The notes: a model not told the origin generated them from the sequence alone. DNA of 61,597 bases from UBA3839 sp963627995 (GCA_963627995.1 CAVGCV010000015.1:1-61597); one strand, 5' to 3'; positions 25,952-35,496 are shown, numbered from the stretch's first letter. Numbers and translations: made by a program.

Positions 25952-26806
25952 TTATTCTACATCGTTCGCGCTTTCGGGCGTGACATCGCCCTTCCCGCGG
26001 CGAATCAAGCGCTTGCGCTTGGGCTTATCCTCCTTCGGGGCCTCCGTCTTGATGCCGACGAGCTCAGGGTCAATCAGGATGCGGCCACAATACTCGCAGA
26101 CGATGATTTTCTTGTGCATGCGGACATCGAGCTGACGCTGCGGCGGAATCTTGGCGAAGCAGCCGCCGCACGCATCGCGCTGCACATAGACGATGCCCAG
26201 TCCGTTGCGCGAGTTCTTGCGGATGCGCTTGAACGCCTGCAACAGGCGCGGCTCGATTTGCAGCTCCAGGTTCTTCGCTCTCTCGCGGAGCTTCTCCTCC
26301 TCGGTCTTCGTCTCCTCCACGATTTCGTCGAGTTCGTTCTTCTTCTCCTCCAGGTCGAGGTTGCGCTCCTCAAGCGTCGCCTTCGACCGCTCGACGAGCT
26401 CCTCCTTTTCCTTCTCGCTGACCTGCGCCTCGCGGATGCGCTTCTGCTCCAGCTCAACGTTGAGGCTTTGGAACTCAATCTCCTTGTTCAGCGTGTCGTA
26501 CTCGCGGTTGTTGCGCACGTTGTCCAGCTGCTGGCGGTAGTCCGACAGCTTCTGGGTGGCGAGCTCGATGCCCGTCTTGCGCTCGTTGATGTAGGCGCGG
26601 AGCTCCGACACCTCGGCGGTCGTTTTCTCGATGCGCGTCTTCAGTCCCTCGATTTCGTTCTCCATGTCCTCCACCTCGCGCGGGAGCTCGCCGCGCAGGT
26701 TGCGGATTTTGTCGATTTCGGAGAGCATTGTCTGCAACTGGTACAAATTCTTGAGCCGGTCTTCCACCGGCATCTCATTCGTGCCAACTTCTTTCTTCTT
26801 TACCAT
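25952..26806 (-). CDS. coiled-coil protein with C4 zinc ribbon
   Basis: 284 aa. Residues about 15-195 form a long charged coiled coil (Glu/Lys/Arg heptads). The C-terminal C4 zinc ribbon has CGGCF and CEYCGRIL. The last 30 residues are Lys/Arg/Glu-rich. It matches the widespread family of coiled-coil zinc-ribbon proteins (DUF164-type) of poorly known function, often next to a NIF3 gene as here (gap 9 bases). Cytoplasmic; nucleic-acid binding is a guess. Confidence 0.86.
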   Translation of the reverse strand: MVKKKEVGTNEMPVEDRLKNLYQLQTMLSEIDKIRNLRGELPREVEDMENEIEGLKTRIEKTTAEVSELRAYINERKTGIELATQKLSDYRQQLDNVRNNREYDTLNKEIEFQSLNVELEQKRIREAQVSEKEKEELVERSKATLEERNLDLEEKKNELDEIVEETKTEEEKLRERAKNLELQIEPRLLQAFKRIRKNSRNGLGIVYVQRDACGGCFAKIPPQRQLDVRMHKKIIVCEYCGRILIDPELVGIKTEAPKEDKPKRKRLIRRGKGDVTPESANDVE

Positions 26807-26815
26807 GTCGTTTCG

Positions 26816-27601
26816 TTATAGATAGTTTATCGGATTCGTCTCCACCTCCGTGTCGAACAGCGGCAGCTGCGGGGCGGCCCGCGCGATGATGTCGCGCAGC
26901 ACATCCACCGTGTAGCGCTCGCTTTCAAAATGCCCCAGCTCCAGCAGCTGGATGTCGTTCTCCAGGCCGAAGAAGCGGTGGTAGCCAATTTCGCCCGTCA
27001 CGAACGCGTCGGCGCGGATGGCGACGGCGGCAGGAATCAGGAACGCGCCCGCGCCGCCGCAAAGGGCCACCGTCCGCACGCGCACGCCCGTCCACGCGTT
27101 GTAGCGGACGCAGGCCGCGCCGAACCGTTCCTTGGCCAGCGCGATGAAGTCGCCGCGCTCCATGGGCGCGGGCAGCACGCCCACCAGCCCAGCCCCGGCG
27201 CCCTCGGCCTCGCCCCGCGCCTCCATCGGGCGGCAGCCGCACAGCCCCAGCTTGTCCGCCATGCGCCAGTTCACGCCCCCCGGCGCATTGTCGAGGTTCG
27301 TGTGGGCGGCATAGACCCAGGTGTTCCGCTGGATGGCCTTGATGACGCAGCGCTGCACGTAGTCGGCTCCCGTGATGCTCTTGGGCGCGTGGAACAGCAG
27401 CGGATGGTGGCTGACGACGAGGTTGCAGCCGCGCGCCGCCGCCTCGTCGAGCACGTCCTCCGTCACGTCCAGACACAACAATACCCCTGACACCTCCGCG
27501 TCCTTTGCTAATCCTATCTGCAGTCCCGCGTTGTCGAAGCCGTCCTGCAGGGACAAAGGAGCACACTGTTCAAGGGCACCAATGACTTCCCGTATCTTCA
27601 T
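26816..27601 (-). CDS. NIF3-like dinuclear metal-binding protein
   Basis: 261 aa from the ATG at 27601 (MKIREVIGALEQCAPLSLQDGFDNAGLQIG). NIF3/GTP cyclohydrolase I type 2 family: metal-site residues in SHHPLLFH, AHTNLD and the C-terminal GHFESERY. A TATCTTTG -7 box at 27611-27618 places transcription start almost at the ATG, so the leader is very short or absent. The biochemical role of NIF3 proteins is unsettled. It heads the operon with the zinc-ribbon gene. Confidence 0.9.
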   Translation of the reverse strand: MKIREVIGALEQCAPLSLQDGFDNAGLQIGLAKDAEVSGVLLCLDVTEDVLDEAAARGCNLVVSHHPLLFHAPKSITGADYVQRCVIKAIQRNTWVYAAHTNLDNAPGGVNWRMADKLGLCGCRPMEARGEAEGAGAGLVGVLPAPMERGDFIALAKERFGAACVRYNAWTGVRVRTVALCGGAGAFLIPAAVAIRADAFVTGEIGYHRFFGLENDIQLLELGHFESERYTVDVLRDIIARAAPQLPLFDTEVETNPINYL

Positions 27602-27811
27602 ATTTCTCTGCAAAGATACGACAAAGAAACGAAAGGGACGCCAGCTTCGGCGAAAAATATTGTCGCATAACACGTTAGCGGCATTTTGCGGAATGCGGCG
27701 GCACGCGGAAGGGCGCGGCCAGCCGGGCGCGGCCGCGGGAGCACAGCAAGAGAGGGGAAGGGCTGCGTGCCCTTCCCCTCCGCTTTCAGGTTGTCGTATG
27801 TCCGGAAGACG

Positions 27812-30394
27812 TTACTTCACGAGCACCTTCTTGCCGTTGAGGATGTAGATGCCGCCGGCAAGGCCCTTCACGCTCTGCCTGCCAACCACGCGTCCGCTCA
27901 GGTCGTAGACGTTGCCGTCCTTCGCGCCGCCGGCAGCCACGCCCGCGATGCCCGTGGTGGTGTTGGTGGAGAGCACGACGTTATAGACATACTGCTTCGC
28001 GTCGTAGCGAACGGCCACGCGCGTGGTGTAGAGGGTCTTCTCCTCGTCGGGGTCTTCGCCCATCAGGCTTGCGCCGAGCTGGCTGTTCTCGGGAATGAAG
28101 CCGAGTGCGAACACGCAGTCCTCGCTGTTGATGTCGATGACGGCGCCGTGGGTGTCGAAGCCCGTAGCCTCAACGCCGTCGATGAACTGCGGGGCCTTCT
28201 GGAAGCGCGACGACGAGTTGTTGGCATACCACGTGCAGCTTTCCAGCTCCTCGTCCGTGATGCCCAGGGCCGTGCAGAGCTTGCCGGTGTCGATGGTCTT
28301 CACCCAGTAGCCGTCGGCGTCCAGGTTGTCCGCGTTCAGGACAATCTCCACTTTCTCCTCGCCCACAGTCTCAATTTCCTGAACCGTCTCCACGAAGTCG
28401 ATGGCGAACTTCAGCTTCACGAACTTGCCGCAGCCGGGTGTCGGGTCGCCCATCAGATAGGTGCAAGTGTAGGAGTCGCCGGGGTTGCGCAGGCCTGGCA
28501 CGTTGTACCACGTCATCACGCCCGTGCTATACACAATCGTCATGGCAAACGCGCCATTGCCATAGTCGCCCGTCGCGTATTTCCCGTTCTCCGACATCCA
28601 GAAGCCGGGATACGGTGTGGCGTTGTACTGCTCCTGGATCGAGTCGTTCCCGTTGGAGTCCTGAATGTAGGCATAGATTTTCAGTTTGTCCGCATCCGTG
28701 CCGCACAGCTTGGCGATGTTGGCCATGTCGAGCGTCGTCTTCTGGTCGAGTTCCCACTGCCCGTCCCCGCTCTTCGGGACGAGCTGCACGTCGTAGTTCA
28801 GCGTACCGACATACTGCCACTGGTCCGTCGGGACCGTTTCTTCCTGCACCAGCGTGTAGTCGATGTTCAGCACATAGTAAGTACCCTTCCCGAGCGAGCA
28901 GAGGAAGACGGGGAGCTGCACGCGCTGCGGGTCCGACGTGTGGAGCGTGCCGCCGGGCATCTGCATGGAGCTGATGATGTAAGAGCCGTCTTCCAGCTTC
29001 TCGAAGACGGCCGTGATGGCCGCATTGCTGCCCCAGGCGCTGTACTTGCCGTCCTTGTCGAGCCAATAGCCATTGTAGCCGCCGGTCGAGTTCGTCGAAC
29101 TGCTGGCGTTCTTGGTGTCCTGCAGCACGTTCTCCACATCGGACAGCGTCCACAGCTCAAGGTTGTCCACCTCGTCGCCCAGCAGGGCGGCAATCTTCTC
29201 CGCGTCGATGACTTTTGTCACCTCGCCGTAGCCCGTGTTGATTCCCGCCTTGAAAACGACGTCCTCCTCGCCCACCTTCGTGTAGGTCGTGAGGTTCGGG
29301 TCGCCCGCGGTGTCGCGCTGCACGAGCTTGAGCGTCATGTTCACGGCATAGGCCTTCGCCCCGTTCAGGACGTAGAACGTGCCCGTCCATTCCGTTCCGG
29401 CCGTCAGGTAGTCTTTGCTTGGATACTGGCCGAGCGTGAAGCTGAGGGTGTCGGCCTCGTCGCTGTAGGTGTAGTCGATGTACTCCACGAAATACACGTT
29501 GTTCGCGCTTCCATAGGTGTCGTGTGCCAGCAGGGGGCTGTCTTCGCCCGACTCGGCAATGGTCTTTCCGAACCAGAAGCCCGGCGAATTGGCCGTGAAA
29601 GCAGTGGACAGCTCGTCGGTAAAGAGCTGGGTTTCATCCCAGTCGAACTGACGGACGCCGAGGCGCGCCTCGAACGTGGACTTGAGGTCGGCCTTCGACA
29701 GGCCCAGGCTGGAGGCGAGGTCGGCCATGGACAGCTTTACGTACGTGCCGCCGTCCCAGGCCTTGGCCGGATACTGCGTGACGTCCGTACTGGTCTGGCC
29801 CACCACGGTGAGCTTCGAGAACTGGAGTTCCACGTCGGCAGTGGGCTTCGCCCCAATCGTATAGGTAATGCCGATGTTCACGCTCTTGCCGTTGTACGTC
29901 CACACGAAGTTGGCCGTCGCCGTCCCGCCCTCCGTGAAGGCGCTCTCGTTGTGCCCGATGTTCAGCACGAGCTTGTCGTTCATCGCGTCGAGGCTCGGCT
30001 CCATGTACCAGGCGTAGCCTTCCGTGCCCCAGGTGCAGACCGTTCCGTCGGCCTTCATCCAGAACGAGCCGTTGTAGTTGGCCGTGTAGCCGACGGTTTC
30101 GTCCGGGTACACGTACTGGCCGCCGTTCACCACCGACTGCAGCACCATGGGCAGCGCGTCGGCCTCGGTCTTGTTGGCGGCTTTCGTTGCCGCCTGCCAC
30201 GCGCGGAAGTCGGTTGCGAACGTGGCCGTGTCGGTTGCGAACACGCTTGCGAACTCGGTGAGATTCAACTCGACGGTTGTCGCCTTGCCGTTGTCGGAGT
30301 ACGGGGTCTCCGTGTACGCCTTTGTCTGCGCGCTGGCTGAAACCGCCCCGGCAGCAAGCATGGCCGTACACAAGTACAGTAGTCTCTTTCTCAT
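27812..30394 (-). CDS. secreted multi-repeat DUF4859 protein
   Basis: 860 aa. Sec signal peptide (MRKRLLYLCTAMLAAGAVSASAQ). The body has four or five repeats of about 170-200 aa, each with a Gly-aromatic-Trp core (GSFWMKADG, GFWFGKT, GYWLDKDGK, GFWMSENGK) as in DUF4859 domains. The C-terminus NVYDLSGRVVGRQSVKGLAG then GIYILNGKKVLVK is a type IX secretion/sorting-like tail common in Prevotella surface proteins. Likely exported to the cell surface, perhaps binding glycans. No catalytic residues are recognised, and it is monocistronic. Confidence 0.82.
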   Translation of the reverse strand: MRKRLLYLCTAMLAAGAVSASAQTKAYTETPYSDNGKATTVELNLTEFASVFATDTATFATDFRAWQAATKAANKTEADALPMVLQSVVNGGQYVYPDETVGYTANYNGSFWMKADGTVCTWGTEGYAWYMEPSLDAMNDKLVLNIGHNESAFTEGGTATANFVWTYNGKSVNIGITYTIGAKPTADVELQFSKLTVVGQTSTDVTQYPAKAWDGGTYVKLSMADLASSLGLSKADLKSTFEARLGVRQFDWDETQLFTDELSTAFTANSPGFWFGKTIAESGEDSPLLAHDTYGSANNVYFVEYIDYTYSDEADTLSFTLGQYPSKDYLTAGTEWTGTFYVLNGAKAYAVNMTLKLVQRDTAGDPNLTTYTKVGEEDVVFKAGINTGYGEVTKVIDAEKIAALLGDEVDNLELWTLSDVENVLQDTKNASSSTNSTGGYNGYWLDKDGKYSAWGSNAAITAVFEKLEDGSYIISSMQMPGGTLHTSDPQRVQLPVFLCSLGKGTYYVLNIDYTLVQEETVPTDQWQYVGTLNYDVQLVPKSGDGQWELDQKTTLDMANIAKLCGTDADKLKIYAYIQDSNGNDSIQEQYNATPYPGFWMSENGKYATGDYGNGAFAMTIVYSTGVMTWYNVPGLRNPGDSYTCTYLMGDPTPGCGKFVKLKFAIDFVETVQEIETVGEEKVEIVLNADNLDADGYWVKTIDTGKLCTALGITDEELESCTWYANNSSSRFQKAPQFIDGVEATGFDTHGAVIDINSEDCVFALGFIPENSQLGASLMGEDPDEEKTLYTTRVAVRYDAKQYVYNVVLSTNTTTGIAGVAAGGAKDGNVYDLSGRVVGRQSVKGLAGGIYILNGKKVLVK

Positions 30395-30510
30395 TTGTTA
30401 GAAAATTTGTTAGTTAATTATTTATTGGTTTTGTCATGGCAAAGTTGTGTTTATTTTTTTGATTTGGCAAAAACTTTTCCGTCTTTTTCTCGCCGCCCCA
30501 CCAAATACGC

Positions 30511-30625
30511 AAAAAAACACTGCGGAGCAGCCTCCGGAACCTCCGCGGAGAAAAATATTTTCGTCTGCGGACGAAATCCGTTTCCTCTGCGGAGCGCGTG
30601 GATTTTCTCTGCGGAGGTTTTCGGC
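30511..30625. repeat. dispersed palindromic repeat, copy B
   Basis: Intergenic cluster of CTCTGCGGAG-type palindromes. Bases 30511-30577 are the inverted counterpart of 21310-21375 (60 of 66 match). It lies between the divergent DUF4859 gene and bamD. The rest of this 380-base spacer holds the bamD -7 box and nothing else I can support. Confidence 0.7.
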
Positions 30626-30725
30626 GCGCGGTCCGGGGCGTGAAGGCGCGCGGTGAAAATGTGTGAAAAACGAGGGGCGGCGGCAAAGAATTGCGGGCGC
30701 ACTTCCCCGTGTGGGGATTTTTTGC

Positions 30726-30733
30726 TAACTTTG
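30726..30733 (+). promoter_or_regulatory. -7 box of the bamD cluster
   Basis: TAACTTTG followed by CG, 43 bases upstream of the bamD start; it probably drives bamD through maf. Confidence 0.5.
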
Positions 30734-30775
30734 CGCCGTTTTCGAAAACCTTACGCGCGTACATATATACATAGG

Positions 30776-31603
30776 ATGAAACGACAAGTTTACCTGCTGG
30801 CGGCAGCGGCCATGGCGCTTGCGTCGTGCAACAGCTACAACGCCGTGCTGCGGACGCAGGACTACGACTACAAGTACGAGGCGGCCAAGCAGTGCTATGC
30901 CGCGGGGCAATACGTGAGGGCCTACCAGCTGCTGGGCGACCTCATCACCATCCTCAAGGGGTCGGACAAGGCCGAGGAGTCGCTCTTCCTCAACGCTATG
31001 TGCTACTACAACCTGCGCGACTACGAGACGGCGTCGCTCTACTTCGACCGCTACTGCAAGAGCTACCCGAAGGGCGAGTTCGCCGAACTGGCGCGCTACC
31101 ACAACGGGCGCTCCTGCTTCCTGCAGTCCACCGACCCGAGGCTCGACCAGACGCCCACCTACACGGCCATCAGCACGCTGCAGGACTTCCTGGAGCTGTA
31201 CCCCTACTCCACGCGGCGCGACGAGGTGAACGACATGATTTTCCAGCTGCAGAACCGCCTGGTGCGGAAGGAGTACGAGTCGGCAAGGCTCTACTACAAC
31301 CTCGGCTCCTACGTGGGCAACTGCACGAACGGCGGCAGCAACTACGAGGCGTGCATCATCACCGCCGAGAACGCCCTCAAGGCATACCCCTACACCAACC
31401 TGCGCGAGGACCTCTACATGCTGATTCTCCGGTCGCGCTACCAGCTGGCGCAGAACAGTGTGCGTGAGAAGGCGCAGGACCGCTACCAGCAGGCCATCGA
31501 CGAGTACTACGGCTTCAAGAACGAGTTTCCCGAGAGCCGCTACATGAGCGAGGCCGACCGCATCTTCCGCAACGCCAGCGCCAAGACGAAGGACAGGAGC
31601 TGA
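30776..31603 (+). CDS. bamD: outer membrane assembly lipoprotein BamD
   Basis: 275 aa from the ATG at 30776. Lipobox ALASC (about 15-19), then TPR-like helices (YEAAKQCYAAGQYVRAYQLL, YYNLRDYETASLYFDRYCKSYPKG). By family it is the essential lipoprotein partner of BamA for beta-barrel insertion in the outer membrane. First gene of a run (Rpb6-like omega, DUF4293, nitroreductase, DUF2520, KdsC, Maf) whose order is typical of Bacteroidales. Confidence 0.92.
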   Translation: MKRQVYLLAAAAMALASCNSYNAVLRTQDYDYKYEAAKQCYAAGQYVRAYQLLGDLITILKGSDKAEESLFLNAMCYYNLRDYETASLYFDRYCKSYPKGEFAELARYHNGRSCFLQSTDPRLDQTPTYTAISTLQDFLELYPYSTRRDEVNDMIFQLQNRLVRKEYESARLYYNLGSYVGNCTNGGSNYEACIITAENALKAYPYTNLREDLYMLILRSRYQLAQNSVREKAQDRYQQAIDEYYGFKNEFPESRYMSEADRIFRNASAKTKDRS

Positions 31604-31664
31604 GCGGGGACAGCCCCCGGCACGGCGAAGAAGAAAAGACAAAACACACATCATAATAGGACAA

Positions 31665-32042
31665 ATGGATTTCAAAAAGACCAACGCACCCGTCACCACC
31701 GTGACCCGCAACCTGATGGACTTGTGCAAGGACACGCACAACGTGTATGAGAGCATCGTCGTCATCGGCAAGCGCTCCAACCAGATTGCCACCGCCATGA
31801 AGGAGGAAATCGGGAAGAAGCTGCAGGAGTTCGGCGCCAGCAGCGACAACCTGGAGGAGGTGTTCGAGAACGACGAGCAGATCCAGATCTCGCGCTACTA
31901 CGAGCGTCTGCCGAAACCCACGCTGATTGCCACGCAGGAGTTTCTCAACGACCAGGTGTACTACTACCGCCTCCCGTCGAAGGACAGCCGGGAGAAGGAG
32001 GGCGCCGACGCGCCGGAAGCCGAAACCAACAAGCTCGTGTGA
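31665..32042 (+). CDS. rpoZ: RNA polymerase omega/Rpb6-like subunit
   Basis: 125 aa. It begins MDFKKTNAPVTTVTRNLMDLC, then VYESIVVIGKRSNQIATAMKEEIGKKLQEF, the omega/Rpb6 core seen in Bacteroidetes. It assists RNA polymerase assembly. Placed right after bamD as in other Bacteroidales. The acidic tail (about 108-125) has no known role. Confidence 0.85.
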   Translation: MDFKKTNAPVTTVTRNLMDLCKDTHNVYESIVVIGKRSNQIATAMKEEIGKKLQEFGASSDNLEEVFENDEQIQISRYYERLPKPTLIATQEFLNDQVYYYRLPSKDSREKEGADAPEAETNKLV

Positions 32043-32055
32043 CGACCGGCCGCCG

Positions 32056-32544
32056 ATGATCCAGAGAATCCAATCGCTCTACCTGGCCATCGTGGCCGTG
32101 CTGTGCCTCACGTCGCTGTTCGCGACCATGGGCCGCTACGTGGATGGAAGCGGCGTGGTGGCCACGTTCACCAACTTCGGCTTCGCTGCCAGCGCGGCCC
32201 CCTACGCGGGCGTGGAGAGCGCGGGGCCCTGGGCGCTGGGCGCGCTGCTGGGCACGGTGGCGGCGCTGAGCCTCGTGAGCGTCATGCTGTTCCGCACACG
32301 GATGCGCCAGATGCGCCTCGTGCTGTTCAGCACCATCCTGCTCGTGGGCTACCTGCTGACCTACGCCTTCTTCGCCTGGCTCTACCAGGGGAAGCTGGAG
32401 GAGGCCGCGCCGGGCGCGGGCGTCCGCTTCCAGCTGTGCGCCACCATGGCCTACCCCGTGATTGGCGTGATACTCAACTGCCTGGCCATCCACGGCATCA
32501 GGAAGGACGAGGCGCTGGTGCGCTCGCTCGACCGAATCAGGTAG
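32056..32544 (+). CDS. DUF4293 membrane protein
   Basis: 162 aa from the ATG at 32056, 14 bases behind rpoZ. Four predicted membrane helices (about 7-25, 58-76, 88-108, 128-147). It starts MIQRIQSLYLAIVAVLCL, as in DUF4293, a Bacteroidetes membrane family of unknown function kept next to the omega subunit. Confidence 0.84.
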   Translation: MIQRIQSLYLAIVAVLCLTSLFATMGRYVDGSGVVATFTNFGFAASAAPYAGVESAGPWALGALLGTVAALSLVSVMLFRTRMRQMRLVLFSTILLVGYLLTYAFFAWLYQGKLEEAAPGAGVRFQLCATMAYPVIGVILNCLAIHGIRKDEALVRSLDRIR

Positions 32545-32696
32545 CGCGCAGGCACAACGCCAACCAAGCACGCGGGATGGGGAGCACGCACGGCCAGCAC
32601 ACGGACACGCACAGAGCGGCGTCCACACCGGCGGCGGACGCTCCTCATCGCTCGTTTCAAGCCGCATTCGCAACACCCTTTAACAACTGACAGACT

Positions 32697-33221
32697 ATGG
32701 ATTTCAGAGACTTGGTGCAGAAGCGCCGCAGCATCCGGAAATACACGGACGAGGAGCTGTCGCCCGAGCAGGTGCAGACGATTCTCCGCGCCGCCCTGAT
32801 GGCGCCGACGTCGAAAAGCACGCGCGCGTGGCACTTCGTGGTCGTGGACGAGCGGGACACCATCGAGCGGCTGTCGCAGTGCAAGTCGGCCGGCGCGGAG
32901 TTCGTGGCCGGCGCGCCCTTGGCCGTCGTGGTGCTGATGGACACGGAGGCCACGGACGTGTGGGTGGAGGACGCCTCCATCGCCGCCGCCGCCATGCAGT
33001 ACCAGGCCGCCGACCTGGGCCTGGGCAGCTGCTGGGCGCAGGTCCGCGGGCGCGGACTGACCGACGGCACGCCCGCCGACGAGGTGCTGCGCGGGCTGCT
33101 CGGCTACCCCGACACCTGCACCGCCGAGGCCATCATCGCTTTCGGACACCCCGCCATCGAGCGCAAGCCGCAGGACGAGGACAAGCTGAAGTGGGAGGCG
33201 GTGCACGTGAACAAGTTCTGA
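32697..33221 (+). CDS. nitroreductase family protein
   Basis: 174 aa. MDFRDLVQKRRSIRKYTDEELSPEQV is the FMN-binding start of the nitroreductase fold; AALMAPTSKSTRAWHFVVV follows. Short for the family, but the core is complete. By family an FMN- and NAD(P)H-dependent oxidoreductase with broad substrates; the true substrate is unknown. Member of the bamD-maf run. Confidence 0.9.
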   Translation: MDFRDLVQKRRSIRKYTDEELSPEQVQTILRAALMAPTSKSTRAWHFVVVDERDTIERLSQCKSAGAEFVAGAPLAVVVLMDTEATDVWVEDASIAAAAMQYQAADLGLGSCWAQVRGRGLTDGTPADEVLRGLLGYPDTCTAEAIIAFGHPAIERKPQDEDKLKWEAVHVNKF

Positions 33222-33260
33222 AAAAGGGATCACACGCTGGCAAACGACGCCTTCTGCCGC

Positions 33261-34058
33261 ATGAAAGTAGCCCTGATTGGAGCCGGCAACCTGGCCACGA
33301 GCCTGGGGCACGCGCTGGCCGGCGCAAAGCACGAGGTGGTGCAAGTGTACAGCCGCACGGAGGCTGCCGCGCGGACGCTGGCCCGCGCCATCGGAGCGCG
33401 AGCGTTCGCGGCACGGCCGGAGGATGTCGTCCGCGAGGCGGACGTGTTCATCCTTGCCGTGACCGACACGGCCCTTCCCCGCGTGGCGGACGCGCTGCTC
33501 CCGGGGCGCGAGCGGCAGTTCTTTGTGCACACGGCGGGCAGCATGGCCATGACGGCGATTCGCGCGCAGCGGCGCGGCGTGCTGTACCCCATGCAGACCT
33601 TCTCGAAGCAGCGCGTCGTCGGCTTCGGGGACATCCCCTGCTTCGTGGAGGCGGAAGGGGCCGACGACCTGCGGCTGCTGCGCACGCTGGCGGAGACGGT
33701 GTCGGGCCGCGTCCACGACATGGACAGCGACCGCCGCAAATACCTGCACGTGGCGGCCGTATTCTGCTGCAACTTCGCCAACCATTGCGCCATGCTGGGG
33801 GCGCGCGTCCTGGAGAGAGAGGGACTGGACTTCTCGGTGATGCTGCCGCTCATCGACGAGACCGTGCGCAAGCTGCACAGCGTGGCGCCCAAGGACGCGC
33901 AGACGGGGCCGGCCGCCCGCAACGACGCGGACGTGATGCGGCGGCAGCTGGGCATCCTCGAAGAGGACTACGACGCCAACATGGCGGAAGTGTACCGCAC
34001 GCTCAGCAACAGCATACGACGCTACACGACGAACAACCTACAAGACACCATACTGTGA
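33261..34058 (+). CDS. Rossmann-fold DUF2520 oxidoreductase-like protein
   Basis: 265 aa. The N-terminal NAD(P)-binding motif GAGNLATSLGHAL is that of ProC/6-phosphogluconate dehydrogenase-like enzymes. The C-terminal helical DUF2520 domain (HVAAVFCCNFANHCAMLGARVLEREGLDF...LLPLIDETVRKL) is diagnostic. The reaction is unknown. Its stop codon overlaps the GTG start of kdsC, so the two are translationally coupled. Confidence 0.88.
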   Translation: MKVALIGAGNLATSLGHALAGAKHEVVQVYSRTEAAARTLARAIGARAFAARPEDVVREADVFILAVTDTALPRVADALLPGRERQFFVHTAGSMAMTAIRAQRRGVLYPMQTFSKQRVVGFGDIPCFVEAEGADDLRLLRTLAETVSGRVHDMDSDRRKYLHVAAVFCCNFANHCAMLGARVLEREGLDFSVMLPLIDETVRKLHSVAPKDAQTGPAARNDADVMRRQLGILEEDYDANMAEVYRTLSNSIRRYTTNNLQDTIL

Positions 34059-34573
34059 TAAACTACGACCTGACCAAGATTCGCGCCCTGTTCTTCGACG
34101 TGGACGGCGTGCTGAGCCGCCAGACCATCTCGCTGCACCCCGACGGCAACCCCATGCGGAGCGTGAACATCCGCGACGGCTACGCCATGCAGCACGCCGT
34201 GAAGTGCGGCATCGTGCTCGGCATCATCACGGGCGGGAAAACGCCGTCCATCCGCAAGCGCTACGAGGGGCTGGGACTGACGGACATCGTGCTGGGCGCG
34301 GCGGTGAAGATCAACCACTACGAGGCGCTCTGCCAAAAGCACGGGCTGCGCGACGAGGAGGTGCTGTACATGGGCGACGACATCCCCGACTACGAGGTGA
34401 TGCAACGCTGCGGACTGCCCGTCTGCCCCGCCGACGCCGCGCAGGAAATCAAGGCCATCGCCACCTACATATCGCCCGTCGGCGGCGGCGACGGCTGCGC
34501 GCGCGACGTCATCGAGCAGGTGCTGAAAGCGCAGGGCTTGTGGATGCACAACTCGGCGTCGTTCGGATGGTGA
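34055..34573 (+). CDS. kdsC: KDO-8-phosphate phosphatase (HAD family)
   Basis: 172 aa starting with GTG at 34055, overlapping the DUF2520 stop. HAD motifs: FFDVDGVLS (nucleophile Asp), TGGKTPSIRKR and MGDDIPDYEVM. No cap domain, as in KdsC. By family it removes phosphate from KDO-8-phosphate in lipopolysaccharide synthesis. The start follows from the overlap and the lack of a good ATG. Confidence 0.9.
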   Translation: MINYDLTKIRALFFDVDGVLSRQTISLHPDGNPMRSVNIRDGYAMQHAVKCGIVLGIITGGKTPSIRKRYEGLGLTDIVLGAAVKINHYEALCQKHGLRDEEVLYMGDDIPDYEVMQRCGLPVCPADAAQEIKAIATYISPVGGGDGCARDVIEQVLKAQGLWMHNSASFGW

Positions 34574-34620
34574 GGCCACACGCCCGCACCGACACACGCC
34601 CACAACAAAGCAAGAACGAC

Positions 34621-35223
34621 ATGGAACTGCTGCCGAACCTATCCCCCTACCGCATCGTGCTGGCCAGCAATTCGCCGCGCCGGCGCGAGCTGCTGTCCGG
34701 GCTGGGACTGCAATTTGAAGTCCGCACGCTCAGCGGCATCGACGAGAGCTATCCCAGCAGCCTGGCCGGGACGGAAATACCCGAATACATCTCCATGCGG
34801 AAGGCGCGCGCCTACCTGCCGACCATGGCCGACGACGAGCTGCTCATCACGGCGGACACGATTGTCTATGCGGCGACGGCGGACGGACAGGGCGTTGTCC
34901 TCGGGAAGCCCCGCGCGGAAGAGGACGCGCGGAAGATGCTGCGGCTGCTCTCGGGACGGACGCACGAGGTGATGACGGGCGTGAGCATCCTCACGAGGGC
35001 CAAGCACCGGATTTTCTCCGTGACCAGCCGCGTGTCGTTCGCAACGCTGACGGACGCGGAAATCGACTACTACATCGAGCACTACCGCCCCTTTGACAAG
35101 GCCGGCGCCTACGGCATACAGGAATGGATTGGATTCATCGGGGTGAGCGGGCTGGAAGGCTCCTATTTCAATGTGATGGGACTGCCCGTGCAGCGGCTGT
35201 ACGCCGAGCTGAAAGCGTGGTAG
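34621..35223 (+). CDS. maf: Maf-like nucleotide pyrophosphatase
   Basis: 200 aa. The Maf signature IVLASNSPRRRELLSGLG at the N-terminus, ITADTIV and GKPRAEEDARKMLRLLSGRTHEVMTGV follow. By family it hydrolyses non-canonical or pyrimidine nucleoside triphosphates, limiting mutagenesis. Last gene of the bamD run. Confidence 0.93.
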   Translation: MELLPNLSPYRIVLASNSPRRRELLSGLGLQFEVRTLSGIDESYPSSLAGTEIPEYISMRKARAYLPTMADDELLITADTIVYAATADGQGVVLGKPRAEEDARKMLRLLSGRTHEVMTGVSILTRAKHRIFSVTSRVSFATLTDAEIDYYIEHYRPFDKAGAYGIQEWIGFIGVSGLEGSYFNVMGLPVQRLYAELKAW

Positions 35224-35311
35224 AACGGGCGGCGCAACGCGGACGGCGCAAGGGTTGTTTGCGTTTCAACGTATTCTTCAACATATTTTCACACGAAAAC
35301 GAGGGGTTTAT

Positions 35312-35342
35312 TTGGACAACAAACCCAAATCTGTTATTTTTG
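35312..35342 (+). promoter_or_regulatory. promoter of ppdK
   Basis: TTG (35312-35314), 20 bases, TATTTTTG (35335-35342). It leaves a leader of about 145 bases before ppdK in which I see no clear riboswitch. Confidence 0.65.
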
Positions 35343-35496
35343 CTAATGAAAGCTGCCGGGAGGGGCAACGCCGCCCCCGGCACGCCGTTGTTTTGCGCAG
35401 CAACCTTAAATCAGCCCACGCCTTGGATACGACCTATTCGCACGGGAACGGCTAATACACTTATATTATATATACACCACTAACAAAAACACAATT

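Noticed and set aside
27686..30340. 884-aa + strand frame opposite the DUF4859 gene
   Set aside because: The minus frame has a signal peptide, repeats and sorting tail; this frame has no such order.
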